Positions 44,411-54,438 of a stretch of DNA of 64,000 bases are shown piece after piece. How positions within the stretch are numbered: position 1 is the first letter of the stretch; every line of letters starts with the position of its first letter. Position numbers and translations under genes: made by a program. The DNA comes from Shewanella saliphila (lineage in GTDB: Bacteria > Pseudomonadota > Gammaproteobacteria > Enterobacterales > Shewanellaceae), in contig NZ_BMQV01000002.1 in assembly GCF_014648295.1 (NCBI RefSeq), positions 124,001 through 188,000 on the forward strand, given 5' to 3'. The notes beneath the pieces were generated by a model that ran no database searches, was not told the origin of the DNA, and worked only from the letters and a program-made list of their open reading frames with translations.

Positions 44411-44764
44411 TTAAATACGGCCACGTTCAATCTCAACACCCACTGATGCGGCATGCGGCACGGCACCGGGTTTCATCACGACCACTTTGACCCAGGGCAC
44501 ATTAAATTCATCTTGCAGGCATTCGGCAATCATTTCAGCAACGGTTTCAATCAATTCAATTGGTTTTTCAGTGATCAGAGCCGTTAAACGATTTGATACG
44601 GTTTCATAGCACAATGCATGCTCATAATTATCACTGGCAGCCGCTAGGCGGTTGTCCCACGCCATATCTAAATCAATTAATAACGTTTGATGAAGCTTTT
44701 TTTCCCAGTCATAAATACCAATCACAGTTTCTATGGCTAACTGACGTATAAGCACCTTATCCAT
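44411..44764 (-). CDS. folB: Dihydroneopterin aldolase
   Basis: About 117 residues from ATG 44764 (MDKVLIRQLA), preceded by AAGGTGGG. A GTG four codons upstream is less likely. It cleaves dihydroneopterin to hydroxymethyl-dihydropterin, the substrate of FolK. The signature TVIGIYDWEK, the ALCYETVSNRL segment and KPGAVPHAASVGVEIERGR mark the family. Divergent from plsY, as in enterics. Confidence 0.95.
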   Translation of the reverse strand: MDKVLIRQLAIETVIGIYDWEKKLHQTLLIDLDMAWDNRLAAASDNYEHALCYETVSNRLTALITEKPIELIETVAEMIAECLQDEFNVPWVKVVVMKPGAVPHAASVGVEIERGRI

Positions 44765-45005
44765 GTAACTACCCACCTTGAACGACTTAAAAAGACCCTA
44801 AGATCATCCTAATCAAACTTTATTAGCGATTATATGCCTAATAATACACATTTAAGCTTTTTCCTAATGAATTAAAGCAGTAGGATAGCGCTATTGTGCA
44901 ATTAACATCTTTTAACTGATGACAATTTGCCATAAGACAGCACAATGCAATGCTGTCATGCAAATCAATGCGCGATGATACCCTAAGAAGACTAAGGAAA
45001 CCAAT

Positions 45006-45638
45006 TTGAACACCGTTATTGTCACAATATTGATGATCATAGCCGCTTATTTAGCTGGTTCGATCTCAAGTGCCGTATTGGTCTGTAAAATTAGAGGTTT
45101 ACCTGATCCAAGAACCAGCGGTTCTGGCAACCCTGGAGCCACGAACGTATTGCGGATCGGTGGCGTCAGTTCAGCAGGGCTAGTGCTGTTTTTTGACATG
45201 CTAAAAGGCGCACTTCCTTCATATCTTGGTTATAAAATTGGTCTGGATGCGGCGTCACTCGGTTTTATTGCAGTATGTGCTTGTCTTGGACACATATTCC
45301 CACTGTTTTTTGGCTTTAAAGGTGGCAAAGGTGTCGCAACAGCCTTTGGTGCAATGGCTCCCATTGGTGGCGACTTAGCACTGTGTCTTATTTTAACCTG
45401 GGTGGTGTTTGTGTTAATCACGCGCTATTCATCTGTTGCGGCAATGGCTGCGGCAACCTTGGCACCTTTTTATACCTGGTGGCTCGACGATAGATTTATT
45501 TTACCAGTAGCAATGCTTTCCACCTTGATTCTCATTCGCCATAAAGACAATATTGGTCGCCTGCGCATAGGTGAAGAAACAAAAGTCTCCCGAAAAAAAT
45601 CCATAAAAAAACCTAACTCCACAACCAACAAGAGTTAG
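45006..45638 (+). CDS. plsY: Glycerol-3-phosphate acyltransferase PlsY
   Basis: A 210-residue membrane enzyme that moves an acyl group from acyl-phosphate to glycerol 3-phosphate, the first step of phospholipid synthesis. The start is TTG 45006, supported by AAGGA 8 nt upstream and the direct hydrophobic N terminus. Motifs: [30 protein letters not shown] and [13 protein letters not shown]. Its charged C-terminal tail ([15 protein letters not shown]) overlaps a terminator stem. Confidence 0.95.
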   Translation: MNTVIVTILMIIAAYLAGSISSAVLVCKIRGLPDPRTSGSGNPGATNVLRIGGVSSAGLVLFFDMLKGALPSYLGYKIGLDAASLGFIAVCACLGHIFPLFFGFKGGKGVATAFGAMAPIGGDLALCLILTWVVFVLITRYSSVAAMAAATLAPFYTWWLDDRFILPVAMLSTLILIRHKDNIGRLRIGEETKVSRKKSIKKPNSTTNKS

Positions 45639-45647
45639 GTTTTCATT
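45605..45647. terminator. Terminator overlapping the end of plsY, shared with tsaD
   Basis: AAAACCTAACTC (45608-45619) pairs perfectly with GAGTTAGGTTTT (45632-45643) over a 12-nt loop. The left arm and the stop codon of plsY are part of it. T runs on both strands suggest two-way function. Confidence 0.8.
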
Positions 45648-45662
45648 TCGCTAAGGTAAAGC

Positions 45663-46679
45663 TTAATCAACCGCAGGCAAACTATCTAATGGCCAGCGAG
45701 GTTGACCTTTAACTGCTAAATCTTCGATTTGTCCTGCGCGTAAACGTTGCAAGCCTGCAAACGCAATCATTGCACCATTGTCGGTACAAAACTCACCACG
45801 CGGGTAGTACACTTGCCCACCTAAATTCGTCATCATCTCAGCAAGTGATTCACGTAAACGCTTGTTCGCGCTTACGCCGCCGGCAATGACTAAACGCTTA
45901 TAGCCAGTTTGCTTTAATGCACGTTTGCACTTAATCGCTAAGGTATCGACTACAGCCTCTTCAAAAGCACGAGCAATATTGGCACGGGTTTGATGATCGT
46001 CAGGTTCGGCTGCAATGGTATTGGCGGTAAAGGTTTTTAAGCCAGAAAAGCTAAAATCTAAACCCGGTCTGTCTGTCATCGGCCGAGGAAACTTATAACC
46101 AGCAGGTAAGCCTTCTTGGGCCAGTTTAGCCAAGCGTGGCCCACCAGGGTAATCAAGGCCCATTAACTTAGCGGTTTTATCAAATGCTTCACCGGCAGCG
46201 TCATCAACCGACTCACCTAATACCTGATAACGGCCAATGCCTTCAACCTGAACCAACATCGAATGTCCGCCTGACACTAGCAGTGCAATAAACGGAAATT
46301 CTGGCGCATCCTCTTCTAGCATAGGTGCCAATAGATGGCCTTCCATATGGTGAACGCCCACCGCAGGTTTATTCCAGGCATAAGCTAAAGAGCGGCCAAC
46401 GCAGGCACCAACCAGTAGAGCACCAATAAGACCAGGGCCTTTGGTGTAAGCAACACCGTCGATGTCATCTAAGCTTGAATTAGCTTCACTTAGCGCCTGC
46501 TTTATTAATGGCACAATTTTACGAACATGATCACGAGATGCGAGCTCAGGCACTACACCGCCGTAATCGGCGTGCAATTTAACTTGGCTGTATAGTACAT
46601 GCGACATTAAGCCCAACTTATCGTCATACACCGCAATCCCAGTTTCATCACAAGATGTTTCTATACCTATAACCCGCAT
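45663..46679 (-). CDS. tsaD: tRNA N6-threonylcarbamoyladenosine transferase, catalytic subunit
   Basis: A 338-residue protein that, with TsaB and TsaE, transfers threonylcarbamoyl to A37 of ANN-decoding tRNAs. The ASKHA fold has N-terminal [15 protein letters not shown], metal ligands in HHMEGH, the glycine-rich VSGGHS, and [18 protein letters not shown] lies near the C terminus and [13 protein letters not shown] is the last motif. Divergent from rpsU, as in E. coli. Confidence 0.97.
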   Translation of the reverse strand: MRVIGIETSCDETGIAVYDDKLGLMSHVLYSQVKLHADYGGVVPELASRDHVRKIVPLIKQALSEANSSLDDIDGVAYTKGPGLIGALLVGACVGRSLAYAWNKPAVGVHHMEGHLLAPMLEEDAPEFPFIALLVSGGHSMLVQVEGIGRYQVLGESVDDAAGEAFDKTAKLMGLDYPGGPRLAKLAQEGLPAGYKFPRPMTDRPGLDFSFSGLKTFTANTIAAEPDDHQTRANIARAFEEAVVDTLAIKCKRALKQTGYKRLVIAGGVSANKRLRESLAEMMTNLGGQVYYPRGEFCTDNGAMIAFAGLQRLRAGQIEDLAVKGQPRWPLDSLPAVD

Positions 46680-46987
46680 AATCTCTCGTCTTCATTAAAA
46701 ATAAGGCCGCTAATTCTACCCGTGTCAGCCTAAATACTCCAACATTTCAGTATTAAAGCCGATAAATATCAGAAAATGAAAGTGTTACCTCATTATCTAA
46801 GAGAAACTCAATCAGGGGTTTACAAATGGCTGCTGGTCGGTGTAAAATTCCGCACCATTTTAAATAGCCTTTGGATTGAGTTGAGGCCTTACTGTTTACT
46901 CGCTGTCATTTGTTATTAACGGGTGTCAGACAAATTAAACCGTAGACTTAGCCAACCAACATAACTACACCTAAGGGGTGATGGCGT
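46680..46987. other. Divergent promoter region between tsaD and rpsU
   Basis: 308 bases without a gene. The rpsU promoter is at 46819-46848; its transcript would have a leader of about 130 nt. I do not see a ribosomal-protein autoregulatory structure that I recognise in the leader. Confidence 0.55.
46819..46848 (+). promoter_or_regulatory. Sigma-70 promoter of the rpsU operon
   Basis: TTTACA (46819-46824), an 18-bp spacer and TAAAAT (46843-46848). It is the best match upstream of rpsU. Confidence 0.55.
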
Positions 46988-47203
46988 ATGCCAATTATTA
47001 AAGTACGTGAAAACGAACCATTCGACGTAGCTCTTCGTCGTTTCAAGCGCTCTTGTGAAAAAGCTGGTATTTTAGCTGACGTGCGTGCTCGTGAATTCTA
47101 CGAGAAGCCAACTACTGCTCGTAAGCGTGCAAAAGCTGCTGCAGTTAAGCGTTTAGCTAAAAAGCTTTCTCGCGAAAACGCACGTCGCGTACGTTTATAC
47201 TAA
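46988..47203 (+). CDS. rpsU: 30S ribosomal protein S21
   Basis: A 71-residue, very basic protein, identical in length to E. coli S21. It starts [21 protein letters not shown] and helps the 30S subunit bind the mRNA ribosome site. The AAGGGG ribosome site lies upstream. It opens the macromolecular synthesis operon. Confidence 0.98.
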   Translation: MPIIKVRENEPFDVALRRFKRSCEKAGILADVRAREFYEKPTTARKRAKAAAVKRLAKKLSRENARRVRLY

Positions 47204-47210
47204 TCTCATT

Positions 47211-47654
47211 ATGAACTTAACCGATCAGCTAAAAGACCAAATGAAAGAAGCCATGCGCGCTAAAGAAAAAGTGCGCTTGGGGACTATTCGTATGGCACTT
47301 GCCGCCATCAAGCAGATTGAAGTGGATACCCGCGAATCTCTAACGGATGAACAAGCGATAGCTGTATTAACCAAAATGGTCAAACAACGTCGCGATTCGA
47401 TTGCTCAATATGAAGCAGCCGGTCGTCCGGAGTTAGCCGCAGCTGAGGCTGAAGAGATTCAAGTTATTGAAGCTTTTTTACCTCAACAATTAACGGAAGA
47501 AGAAGTCGCAACGATTATCGATGCCACTATTGCTGAAGTTGGTGCTGCATCCATGGCGGATATGGGTAAAGTAATGGGAGCATTAAAATCGAAAGTTCAA
47601 GGTCGTGCAGATTTAGGTGCTATTGGCACTATGATACGCGCTAAATTGAAATAA
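47211..47654 (+). CDS. yqeY: GatB/YqeY domain protein
   Basis: A 147-residue protein made of the YqeY domain also found at the end of the GatB amidotransferase subunit. N-terminal LKDQMKEAMRAKEKVRLGTIRMALAAIK and the C-terminal helical TLADLGAIG-type region (ADMGKVMGALKSKVQGRADLG) are characteristic. A tRNA-related function is assumed from GatB but not proved. It sits 7 bp after rpsU and before an internal terminator, a common addition to this operon outside enterics. Confidence 0.93.
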   Translation: MNLTDQLKDQMKEAMRAKEKVRLGTIRMALAAIKQIEVDTRESLTDEQAIAVLTKMVKQRRDSIAQYEAAGRPELAAAEAEEIQVIEAFLPQQLTEEEVATIIDATIAEVGAASMADMGKVMGALKSKVQGRADLGAIGTMIRAKLK

Positions 47655-47673
47655 TCGCTTTTTAATGTTGAAT

Positions 47674-47702
47674 AAGCCGTGCACTTGCACGGCTTGTTTG
47701 TT
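47674..47702 (+). terminator. Internal terminator between yqeY and dnaG
   Basis: AAGCCGTGCA (47674-47683) and TGCACGGCTT (47686-47695) pair perfectly and are followed by GTTTGTTT. It would reduce read-through from ribosomal protein to primase, like the internal terminator of the E. coli operon. Confidence 0.8.
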
Positions 47703-47743
47703 TAAATCAGTTGATAAAGTAAATTCGAGAACAATAGCAATCA

Positions 47744-49471
47744 ATGGCGATACCTCGTGATTTTATCAATGAGCTTATAGCTCGCATAGACATAGTCGAT
47801 CTAATTGATCGCAAAGTCCCTTTGAAAAAAGCCGGTAAAAACCACTCGGCTTGTTGTCCTTTTCATAGCGAAAAATCACCTTCTTTCACCGTCAGCAGAG
47901 ATAAACAGTTTTACCATTGTTTTGGCTGCGGCGCCCACGGCAATGCCATTGACTTTGTCATGGAATACGATCGTCTCGAATTTGTTGATGCCATTGAAGA
48001 ACTTGCAGGTCAACTCGGTATAGCCGTACCAAGAGAGCAAGGTACAGGCAAAAGACCAGACCAAGGCTTAAGCCGCGATTTATACCAATTGATGGAAGAA
48101 GCCAATCTCTTCTACCAAAGCCAGCTAAGACAACATCAAGATAAACAAAAAGTCATTGATTACCTCGAATTTAGAGGCTTATCAAACGACGTTGTTGAAC
48201 AATTTGGTATTGGGTTTGCTCCCGATGGCTGGGACGGTTTACTCGGACGTTACCGCCAAAATCAAGCAGCACAAGATAAATTACTGACAGCAGGCATGCT
48301 TATTGCCAACGATAACGGCAAACGCTATGACCGTTTTCGTGACAGATTAATGTTCCCAATCCGTGATCGCAGAGGTCGCGTTGTCGGATTTGGTGGACGA
48401 GTTTTGGGTGACGGTACCCCAAAATACTTGAATTCTCCAGAAACGCCCATATTTCATAAGGGTAATGAGCTTTACGGTTTATATGAGCTCAAACAAAAAC
48501 ACCGCGATCCACAGCACGTTTTAATTGTTGAAGGCTATATGGATGTAGTCGCCCTGGCGCAATTTGAGGTAGATTATGCGGTAGCCTCACTTGGCACGGC
48601 CACCACGGCTGAACAATTTCAGCTATTAGTGCGTAGTGCCAAGCAAGTGATTTGTTGTTATGACGGCGACAGAGCTGGCCGAGAAGCCGCATGGCGAGCA
48701 CTAGAAACCGCCCTGCCGTTGCTCAAACCTGGTGACCAGGTCAAGTTTATGTTTTTACCTCAAGGTGAAGACCCTGACACTATGGTCAGAAAAATTGGCA
48801 AAGATGCTTTTGAAGCATTAATGCAAGATGCGATGTTATTGCCAGCGTTTTTATTTGACACGTTAAGTAACAACCATGGTGCCGACAAAGGGGCATTAGC
48901 CAAGCAAGCCATTGGTCTAATTGAAAAGGTACAAGATACCGTCCTACAAAATTTGTTGCTAGAAAACTTAGCACACAAATTAGGCATGAACAGTAGCGAA
49001 GATTTAAAGAAAAAATTAGGTTTTGCGGTTAAAAAAGCACAACCTCTTAATGCAAAAGGCTTACAAGGCCGTGGCACACCATTAAGGTTAGCCATTGCGC
49101 TACTTGTTCAACATCCTCATTTAGGATTTGGACTAGAAGAACAAGCAGCATTAAAACGACTAAAAATGCCCGGAGTAGATTTACTTGGGCACTTGTTAGA
49201 AATAACTCGTGAACAATCGTTAAACAGCGCACAACTACTTGAACTGCATAGAGAGCATGAACAAAAAAGCACTCTAATAAAGCTAGCCCAATGGGACCAT
49301 CAAGTGGCGGATGAAAACGTATTGCTAGAGTTTAAACAAACCCTGATTTGGTTATACAATCAATCAATTGAACAGCTTTATCAGGAATTAAGCCTTAAGC
49401 AGACTTTGACAAAAGTTGAAAAGCTTCAACTTACAAAGCTAATTGCAATAATAAAAGGCAAGGCAACATAG
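47744..49471 (+). CDS. dnaG: DNA primase
   Basis: A 575-residue primase that makes RNA primers at the replication fork. The zinc-binding domain has C38-x2-H41 and C59-x2-C62 (CPFH, CFGC). The catalytic core contains FRDRLMFPIRDRRGRVVGFGGR and the TOPRIM motifs VEGYMDVVAL and DGDRAG. The last 140 residues form the helicase-binding domain that contacts DnaB. Central member of rpsU-yqeY-dnaG-rpoD. Confidence 0.98.
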   Translation: MAIPRDFINELIARIDIVDLIDRKVPLKKAGKNHSACCPFHSEKSPSFTVSRDKQFYHCFGCGAHGNAIDFVMEYDRLEFVDAIEELAGQLGIAVPREQGTGKRPDQGLSRDLYQLMEEANLFYQSQLRQHQDKQKVIDYLEFRGLSNDVVEQFGIGFAPDGWDGLLGRYRQNQAAQDKLLTAGMLIANDNGKRYDRFRDRLMFPIRDRRGRVVGFGGRVLGDGTPKYLNSPETPIFHKGNELYGLYELKQKHRDPQHVLIVEGYMDVVALAQFEVDYAVASLGTATTAEQFQLLVRSAKQVICCYDGDRAGREAAWRALETALPLLKPGDQVKFMFLPQGEDPDTMVRKIGKDAFEALMQDAMLLPAFLFDTLSNNHGADKGALAKQAIGLIEKVQDTVLQNLLLENLAHKLGMNSSEDLKKKLGFAVKKAQPLNAKGLQGRGTPLRLAIALLVQHPHLGFGLEEQAALKRLKMPGVDLLGHLLEITREQSLNSAQLLELHREHEQKSTLIKLAQWDHQVADENVLLEFKQTLIWLYNQSIEQLYQELSLKQTLTKVEKLQLTKLIAIIKGKAT

Positions 49472-49622
49472 TACTCATTGATTGTTTCACAATCTGCGTA
49501 CAAAACGCTGCCATGGACTAGCTAAGATTAGTCCACACAGTTATAATTGACGATTTGCGCGCCACTTTAGCTCGGCTAAATGGCCTATCGTTTTATCAGT
49601 TACCCAAACTTGGATGATATCT

Positions 49623-51464
49623 ATGGATCACACTCCGCAGTCGCAACTCAAACTGTTGCTCGCTAAAGGTAAAGAGCAAGGTTACTTAACCTATGCTGAA
49701 GTGAACGACCACTTACCAGCAGACATGGTCGATTCTGATCAGATTGAAGATATTATCCAGATGATAAATGACATGGGTATCCGCGTTTTTGAAGAAGCGC
49801 CAGATGCCGATGACATGATGATGTCGGAAGACAACACAGACGAAGATGCTGCAGAAGAAGCTGCAGCAGCACTCGCAACCGTAGAAAGTGAGTTAGGCCG
49901 TACCACTGACCCTGTGCGTATGTACATGCGTGAAATGGGTACAGTTGAGCTACTTACTCGCGAAGGCGAAATTGTTATTGCTAAGCGTATTGAAGAAGGT
50001 ATCAACACAGTACAAAGTTCTGTGAGCGAATACCCTCAAGCAATTGCAATGATCTTAGAGCAATTCGACCAGTATGAAGCTGAAGAATTACGCTTGTCTG
50101 ATATTATCTCTGGATTTATCAATCCTGACGAAGACGATGTTGCACCAACAGCAACAAACATCGGCTCTGAACTCTCTGAAGATGATCGTGATGACGATGA
50201 TGACGACGATGACGATGATGACGATGACGAAGAAGAGGAAGAAGGCAACAAAGGTCCGGATCCTGAAGAAGCGAAAGAGAAGTTTACTCAATTAAGAGAA
50301 GCTTACGAAAAAAGCTTAGGCATTATTGCTGAAAAAGGCCGTGACCACCCTGAAGCCATCGGTTCGTTGTTTGTTATTGGTGAGCTATTCAAAGAGTTCC
50401 GTCTAGTACCTAAGCAGTTTGACCGCTTAGTGAAAAGCATGCGCAACATGATGGATCGCGTACGTGTTCAAGAACGTCTAGTGATCAAGCTTTGTGTTGA
50501 ACAAGCTAAAATGCCGAAGAAAAACTTCATTAAAGCATTTACCGGTAACGAAACTAACCTAACTTGGTTTGAAACCGAAAAAGCCAGCAGCAAGCCTTAT
50601 GCTGAAGGTCTTCGTATGATCGAAGATGATGTTGCACGTTGCGTTGGCAAGCTTGGAGCCATTGAAGAAGAAACCGATTTAACCATCGCAGGCATTAAAG
50701 ACATTAACCGTCGTATGTCAATTGGTGAAGCCAAAGCACGTCGTGCTAAGAAAGAAATGGTTGAAGCCAACTTACGTCTCGTTATTTCTATTGCTAAAAA
50801 GTACACCAACCGTGGTTTACAGTTCTTGGACTTAATCCAGGAAGGTAACATTGGTTTGATGAAAGCGGTAGATAAGTTTGAATACCGTCGTGGTTATAAG
50901 TTCTCAACTTATGCAACCTGGTGGATCCGTCAGGCGATTACTCGCTCGATTGCTGACCAGGCACGTACGATCCGTATTCCGGTACACATGATCGAAACAA
51001 TCAACAAGCTGAACCGTATTTCACGTCAAATGCTTCAAGAAATGGGCCGCGAGCCGTCTCCTGAAGAATTGGCAGAACGTATGATGATGCCTGAAGATAA
51101 GATCCGTAAGGTACTTAAAATCGCTAAAGAGCCAATCTCAATGGAAACCCCAATCGGTGACGATGAAGATTCGCATTTAGGTGATTTTATCGAGGACACT
51201 ACCCTCGAGCTACCATTAGACTCAGCCACAAGCGAAAGTCTAAAGAACGCCACTCACGAAGTGCTAGCAGGCTTAACTGCCCGTGAAGCAAAAGTACTGC
51301 GTATGCGTTTCGGTATCGACATGAACACCGACCACACTCTTGAAGAAGTGGGCAAACAGTTTGACGTAACACGTGAACGTATTCGTCAGATTGAAGCTAA
51401 AGCGTTGCGTAAGTTACGCCACCCTTCTCGCTCAGAGATTTTGAAGTCTTTCCTAGACGAATAA
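49623..51464 (+). CDS. rpoD: RNA polymerase primary sigma factor sigma-70
   Basis: About 613 residues from ATG 49623 ([13 protein letters not shown]), matching the E. coli N terminus; an ATG three codons upstream is less likely. Region 1.1 occupies about 1-80 and region 1.2 contains [12 protein letters not shown] non-conserved insert holds 13 aspartates and 5 glutamates in a row. Region 2 contains [37 protein letters not shown] (written in two parts: the -10 recognition helix is at its end). Region 4.2 ends [20 protein letters not shown] with the -35 helix. Last gene of the operon. Confidence 0.98.
   Translation: MDHTPQSQLKLLLAKGKEQGYLTYAEVNDHLPADMVDSDQIEDIIQMINDMGIRVFEEAPDADDMMMSEDNTDEDAAEEAAAALATVESELGRTTDPVRMYMREMGTVELLTREGEIVIAKRIEEGINTVQSSVSEYPQAIAMILEQFDQYEAEELRLSDIISGFINPDEDDVAPTATNIGSELSEDDRDDDDDDDDDDDDDEEEEEGNKGPDPEEAKEKFTQLREAYEKSLGIIAEKGRDHPEAIGSLFVIGELFKEFRLVPKQFDRLVKSMRNMMDRVRVQERLVIKLCVEQAKMPKKNFIKAFTGNETNLTWFETEKASSKPYAEGLRMIEDDVARCVGKLGAIEEETDLTIAGIKDINRRMSIGEAKARRAKKEMVEANLRLVISIAKKYTNRGLQFLDLIQEGNIGLMKAVDKFEYRRGYKFSTYATWWIRQAITRSIADQARTIRIPVHMIETINKLNRISRQMLQEMGREPSPEELAERMMMPEDKIRKVLKIAKEPISMETPIGDDEDSHLGDFIEDTTLELPLDSATSESLKNATHEVLAGLTAREAKVLRMRFGIDMNTDHTLEEVGKQFDVTRERIRQIEAKALRKLRHPSRSEILKSFLDE
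50190..50243 (+). repeat. GAY/GAR codon tract in rpoD
   Basis: Thirteen consecutive Asp codons (GAT and GAC mixed) and then five Glu codons, inside the non-conserved region of sigma-70. The mix of synonymous codons means it is not a simple microsatellite at the DNA level. Confidence 0.9.
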
Positions 51465-51494
51465 ATATTCGTCCTAGTCTGTAAAGACAACATC

Positions 51495-51524
51495 AAAAAA
51501 CCCAGCTAAATTGCTGGGTTTTTT
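51495..51524. terminator. Terminator after rpoD
   Basis: AAAAAACCCAGC (51495-51506) pairs perfectly with GCTGGGTTTTTT (51513-51524). Confidence 0.92.
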
Positions 51525-51550
51525 ATTGCGTGTAAGATGGCTTTGTATGC

Positions 51551-51579
51551 AAAAAAAAGCCCGCGCTATTGCGTGGGCT
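51551..51579 (-). terminator. Terminator of dld-II
   Basis: AGCCCGCGC (51558-51566) pairs with GCGTGGGCT (51571-51579, one G-T pair). On the minus strand eight T follow. It lies 19 bp beyond the stop of the dehydrogenase. Confidence 0.85.
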
Positions 51580-51597
51580 GTAATTGAAATCAACCTG

Positions 51598-54438
51598 TTA
51601 CAGCTGTTTTCTGCTCGATGCTTTATCGAGTAACGTTAAGATATTTTTATACGGTATACCCGAATGGGTGGTTAAACCAACATCACACGTCGCTGATACA
51701 GAATAACCATGGGTACATCCTTTATCTTTGGTTTCCTCTTTTAAGTGGCGTAAACCGTGCTCATTGAGCTCAGGGTAATTCATACCACGGTTACCCGCCA
51801 TACCACAGCAGCCCACTTTTTCAGGCACCACAACATCTGTAGCACACAGACGGGCTAAATCTGCCAGTTTCTCTGCCATGCCTAACTTACGAGTAGTACA
51901 GGTTGGATGCACTGCAATTTTATCGACGATTTTATTGATTGAAAGACGATCAACCAAAAACTCAAAGGCAAACTCTTCAGGACCGTACATTTTCAAACGG
52001 CTGTCGCAAGCACGGCGCATTCTTTCAAGACACGCTGTTGTAGCCACTAGGATAGGATATTCGCCGTTGTTTGACGCCTGTAATAACCACGCTGAAAGCT
52101 CATCAGATTTACGATCAGCCGCTTCATCATGCCCATAAGACTCCCAAGGCTGGCCACAACATAAGCCCTTAGGTTTCTCGCCAGACACCATTTCGATGTT
52201 GGCCTTTTCAAATAGACTCACAATCGTTTCAGGCAACGAGCGTTGGTCGTCATGCTTAGCACTGGTGCCCATCATACGGTTCAAACACGCAGGGAAATAA
52301 ACTGCTTTCATGTCACCCTGAGTCTTAGTTTTTGGTAATGCTTTACCACGAGTAGGCATACCTTCCGTCCATAATGGCACAGGCATTCCCGGCGCAATAC
52401 TGCGAACAACCTTAGTGATTACTCCCATACCAGACTCACCGATAACTTTGCGAGAAATGTCTGTTGCCCCTAAAGCAAATCGAGCCACAGACTCCATGGT
52501 GCCAAAACGATCAGCAGTAAAGTCTGAGATTTTCTTATCCATACTGCTAGCGCCTTCAGCACGCAGCACTTTTACATATTTACCGGTATCAATGCCCATC
52601 GGGCAACCGAGTTTACATAAACCATCTGCCGCACAGGTATCAATTGCGTAGTATGGATAGTTCTTTTTCAACTCCGCCAGTACTTCAGGCTCTTTGCCAG
52701 TTGTCTCTAGCGTTTTCATCACCCTTGCTACAGCAGTACGCTGACGTGGAGATAAAGTTAAACCATGAGCGACACAGTGCGGTTCGCAGAAGCCACATTC
52801 AATACATTTATCAACAATGTCGTGTATGGCCGGCATAGGTTTAAAGCCTTTGGCATGACAGAATGGATCATCATTGATAATCACGCCAGGGTTTAAAATA
52901 CCGCTTGGGTCGAGCGCATTTTTCACTCGTTTCATCAAGTCGTAGACTTCGGTGCCCCATTCTTTCTCAACGAATGCAGCCATACCAAATCCAGTACCGT
53001 GTTCAGCTTTAAGCGAACCGTCATAGCCGACTACAAGGTCAACAACCGCTTTCATAAAGCCATCAAAACGGTCAACTTCAGCTTGAGTTGAAAAGTCTTG
53101 AGCAAAAATAACGTGATAGTTACCCTCTAGCGCATGACCATAAATCACCGCATCGTCATAACCATGTTTAAATGACAAGTTTTGTAAATCGATTGTCGCT
53201 TGAGGTAACACTTCAATTGGAAACGCAATATCTTCAATAATACACGATGTTCCAACAGGTCTCATTGAACCCGCTAATGGGAAAATCGCTTTACGGATAG
53301 CCCACATATTGGTGATTTCAGCGGCATCTTGAGTAAATTCAACATCACGATATAGGCCATGTTTTTTCATAATGGCAGACATTTTGGCAACGTTAGCATC
53401 AATCTGCTCTTGGTTATCGCCAAAGGTTTCAAACAATACTGCCGTGACATCTTTATGCACATCATTTAAGAAATCGGGTGTGTCATATTTAGATTCAGCA
53501 ACAGCCTTAAGCGCAAAATTGTCTAACAACTCTGCCGCATTAGTCTCGTTAAATGCTTCTCTGCGTAGCTCAACAATTGACTCACAAGCACCACGCAATG
53601 AATCAAAGTAAACCATTGCAGAAGCCGAATGGCTTTTTTTCTCTACACTGTTTAAGGTGATTTCAGACAGGAAACCCAGTGCGCCTTCTGAGCCCACCAT
53701 AAGATGCAAAATAATGTCGATAGGGTCATGGTGTTCAACAAAAGAATTCATACCAAAGCCGGTGACATTCTTAATTGAATACTTACGCTTAATACGCTGC
53801 ACTAAAGCATCGTCAGACATAATGTCATCGCGAATAGACTCAATGGCTTGCACCATCTCTGGGTGTTCTTTTTTAAACGCCTCACGGCTTTGCTCACTTG
53901 CCGTATCTAAAATCGAGCCGTCAGCAAAAACGATTCTGGCCGAATCAATGAGCTTATATGAGTTATGGTGAGTTCCACAGTTCATACCAGAAGCATTGTT
54001 AGAGACAATCCCACCAGCCATTGCAGAGGCAATAGTTGCAGGGTCTGGGCCAAACTTCCAACCTAATGGCGCTAATGCGGCATTGATTTTAGCGCCGATA
54101 ACCCCTGGTTGCATTTGTACTTTCTTTCCGCCGTCCAACACCTTGAACTTATTCCAATGCAAACCTGCAACCATTAACACCGAATCAGAAATAGCCTGAC
54201 CACAAAGTGCGGTACCAGCGGCTCTAAATGTCACAGGCGTATTAGTTTGATAGCATTGTGATAAAACGTTAGAAGCCTCAGCTTCAGTTTTAGGATGGAC
54301 AACAATTTGTGGACGTTTTTGATAAAAAGAAGCATCGGTACCCCAAGCGATACGGCGGAGGTAATCGGTATAAACTCGTGAAGGCTCAAGATACTGGCCT
54401 AATTTATCTGCAAGAACTGTCAAATTAGATTGCAACAT
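51598..54438 (-). CDS. dld: FAD- and iron-sulfur-containing D-lactate dehydrogenase, Dld-II type
   Basis: About 946 residues from ATG 54438 (MLQSNLTVL), where GGGG lies 9 nt upstream. The N-terminal FAD-binding oxidase domain has TFRAAGTALCGQ and MAGGIVSNNASGM. About residue 545 a ferredoxin domain follows with CIECGFCEPHC and CAADGLCKLGCP. CCG-type cysteine motifs (GLCCGQPW, VGCCGMAGN) end the chain. This is the architecture of the Shewanella Dld-II enzyme that passes electrons from D-lactate to quinone. E. coli YdiJ has a similar build, so a 2-hydroxyacid such as 2-hydroxyglutarate is possible. No lld genes are adjacent. Confidence 0.8.
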   Translation of the reverse strand: MLQSNLTVLADKLGQYLEPSRVYTDYLRRIAWGTDASFYQKRPQIVVHPKTEAEASNVLSQCYQTNTPVTFRAAGTALCGQAISDSVLMVAGLHWNKFKVLDGGKKVQMQPGVIGAKINAALAPLGWKFGPDPATIASAMAGGIVSNNASGMNCGTHHNSYKLIDSARIVFADGSILDTASEQSREAFKKEHPEMVQAIESIRDDIMSDDALVQRIKRKYSIKNVTGFGMNSFVEHHDPIDIILHLMVGSEGALGFLSEITLNSVEKKSHSASAMVYFDSLRGACESIVELRREAFNETNAAELLDNFALKAVAESKYDTPDFLNDVHKDVTAVLFETFGDNQEQIDANVAKMSAIMKKHGLYRDVEFTQDAAEITNMWAIRKAIFPLAGSMRPVGTSCIIEDIAFPIEVLPQATIDLQNLSFKHGYDDAVIYGHALEGNYHVIFAQDFSTQAEVDRFDGFMKAVVDLVVGYDGSLKAEHGTGFGMAAFVEKEWGTEVYDLMKRVKNALDPSGILNPGVIINDDPFCHAKGFKPMPAIHDIVDKCIECGFCEPHCVAHGLTLSPRQRTAVARVMKTLETTGKEPEVLAELKKNYPYYAIDTCAADGLCKLGCPMGIDTGKYVKVLRAEGASSMDKKISDFTADRFGTMESVARFALGATDISRKVIGESGMGVITKVVRSIAPGMPVPLWTEGMPTRGKALPKTKTQGDMKAVYFPACLNRMMGTSAKHDDQRSLPETIVSLFEKANIEMVSGEKPKGLCCGQPWESYGHDEAADRKSDELSAWLLQASNNGEYPILVATTACLERMRRACDSRLKMYGPEEFAFEFLVDRLSINKIVDKIAVHPTCTTRKLGMAEKLADLARLCATDVVVPEKVGCCGMAGNRGMNYPELNEHGLRHLKEETKDKGCTHGYSVSATCDVGLTTHSGIPYKNILTLLDKASSRKQL

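Noticed and set aside
49513-49534. Terminator between dnaG and rpoD
   Set aside because: TGGACTA/TAGTCCA forms a short stem without a T tract, and the two genes are normally co-transcribed.
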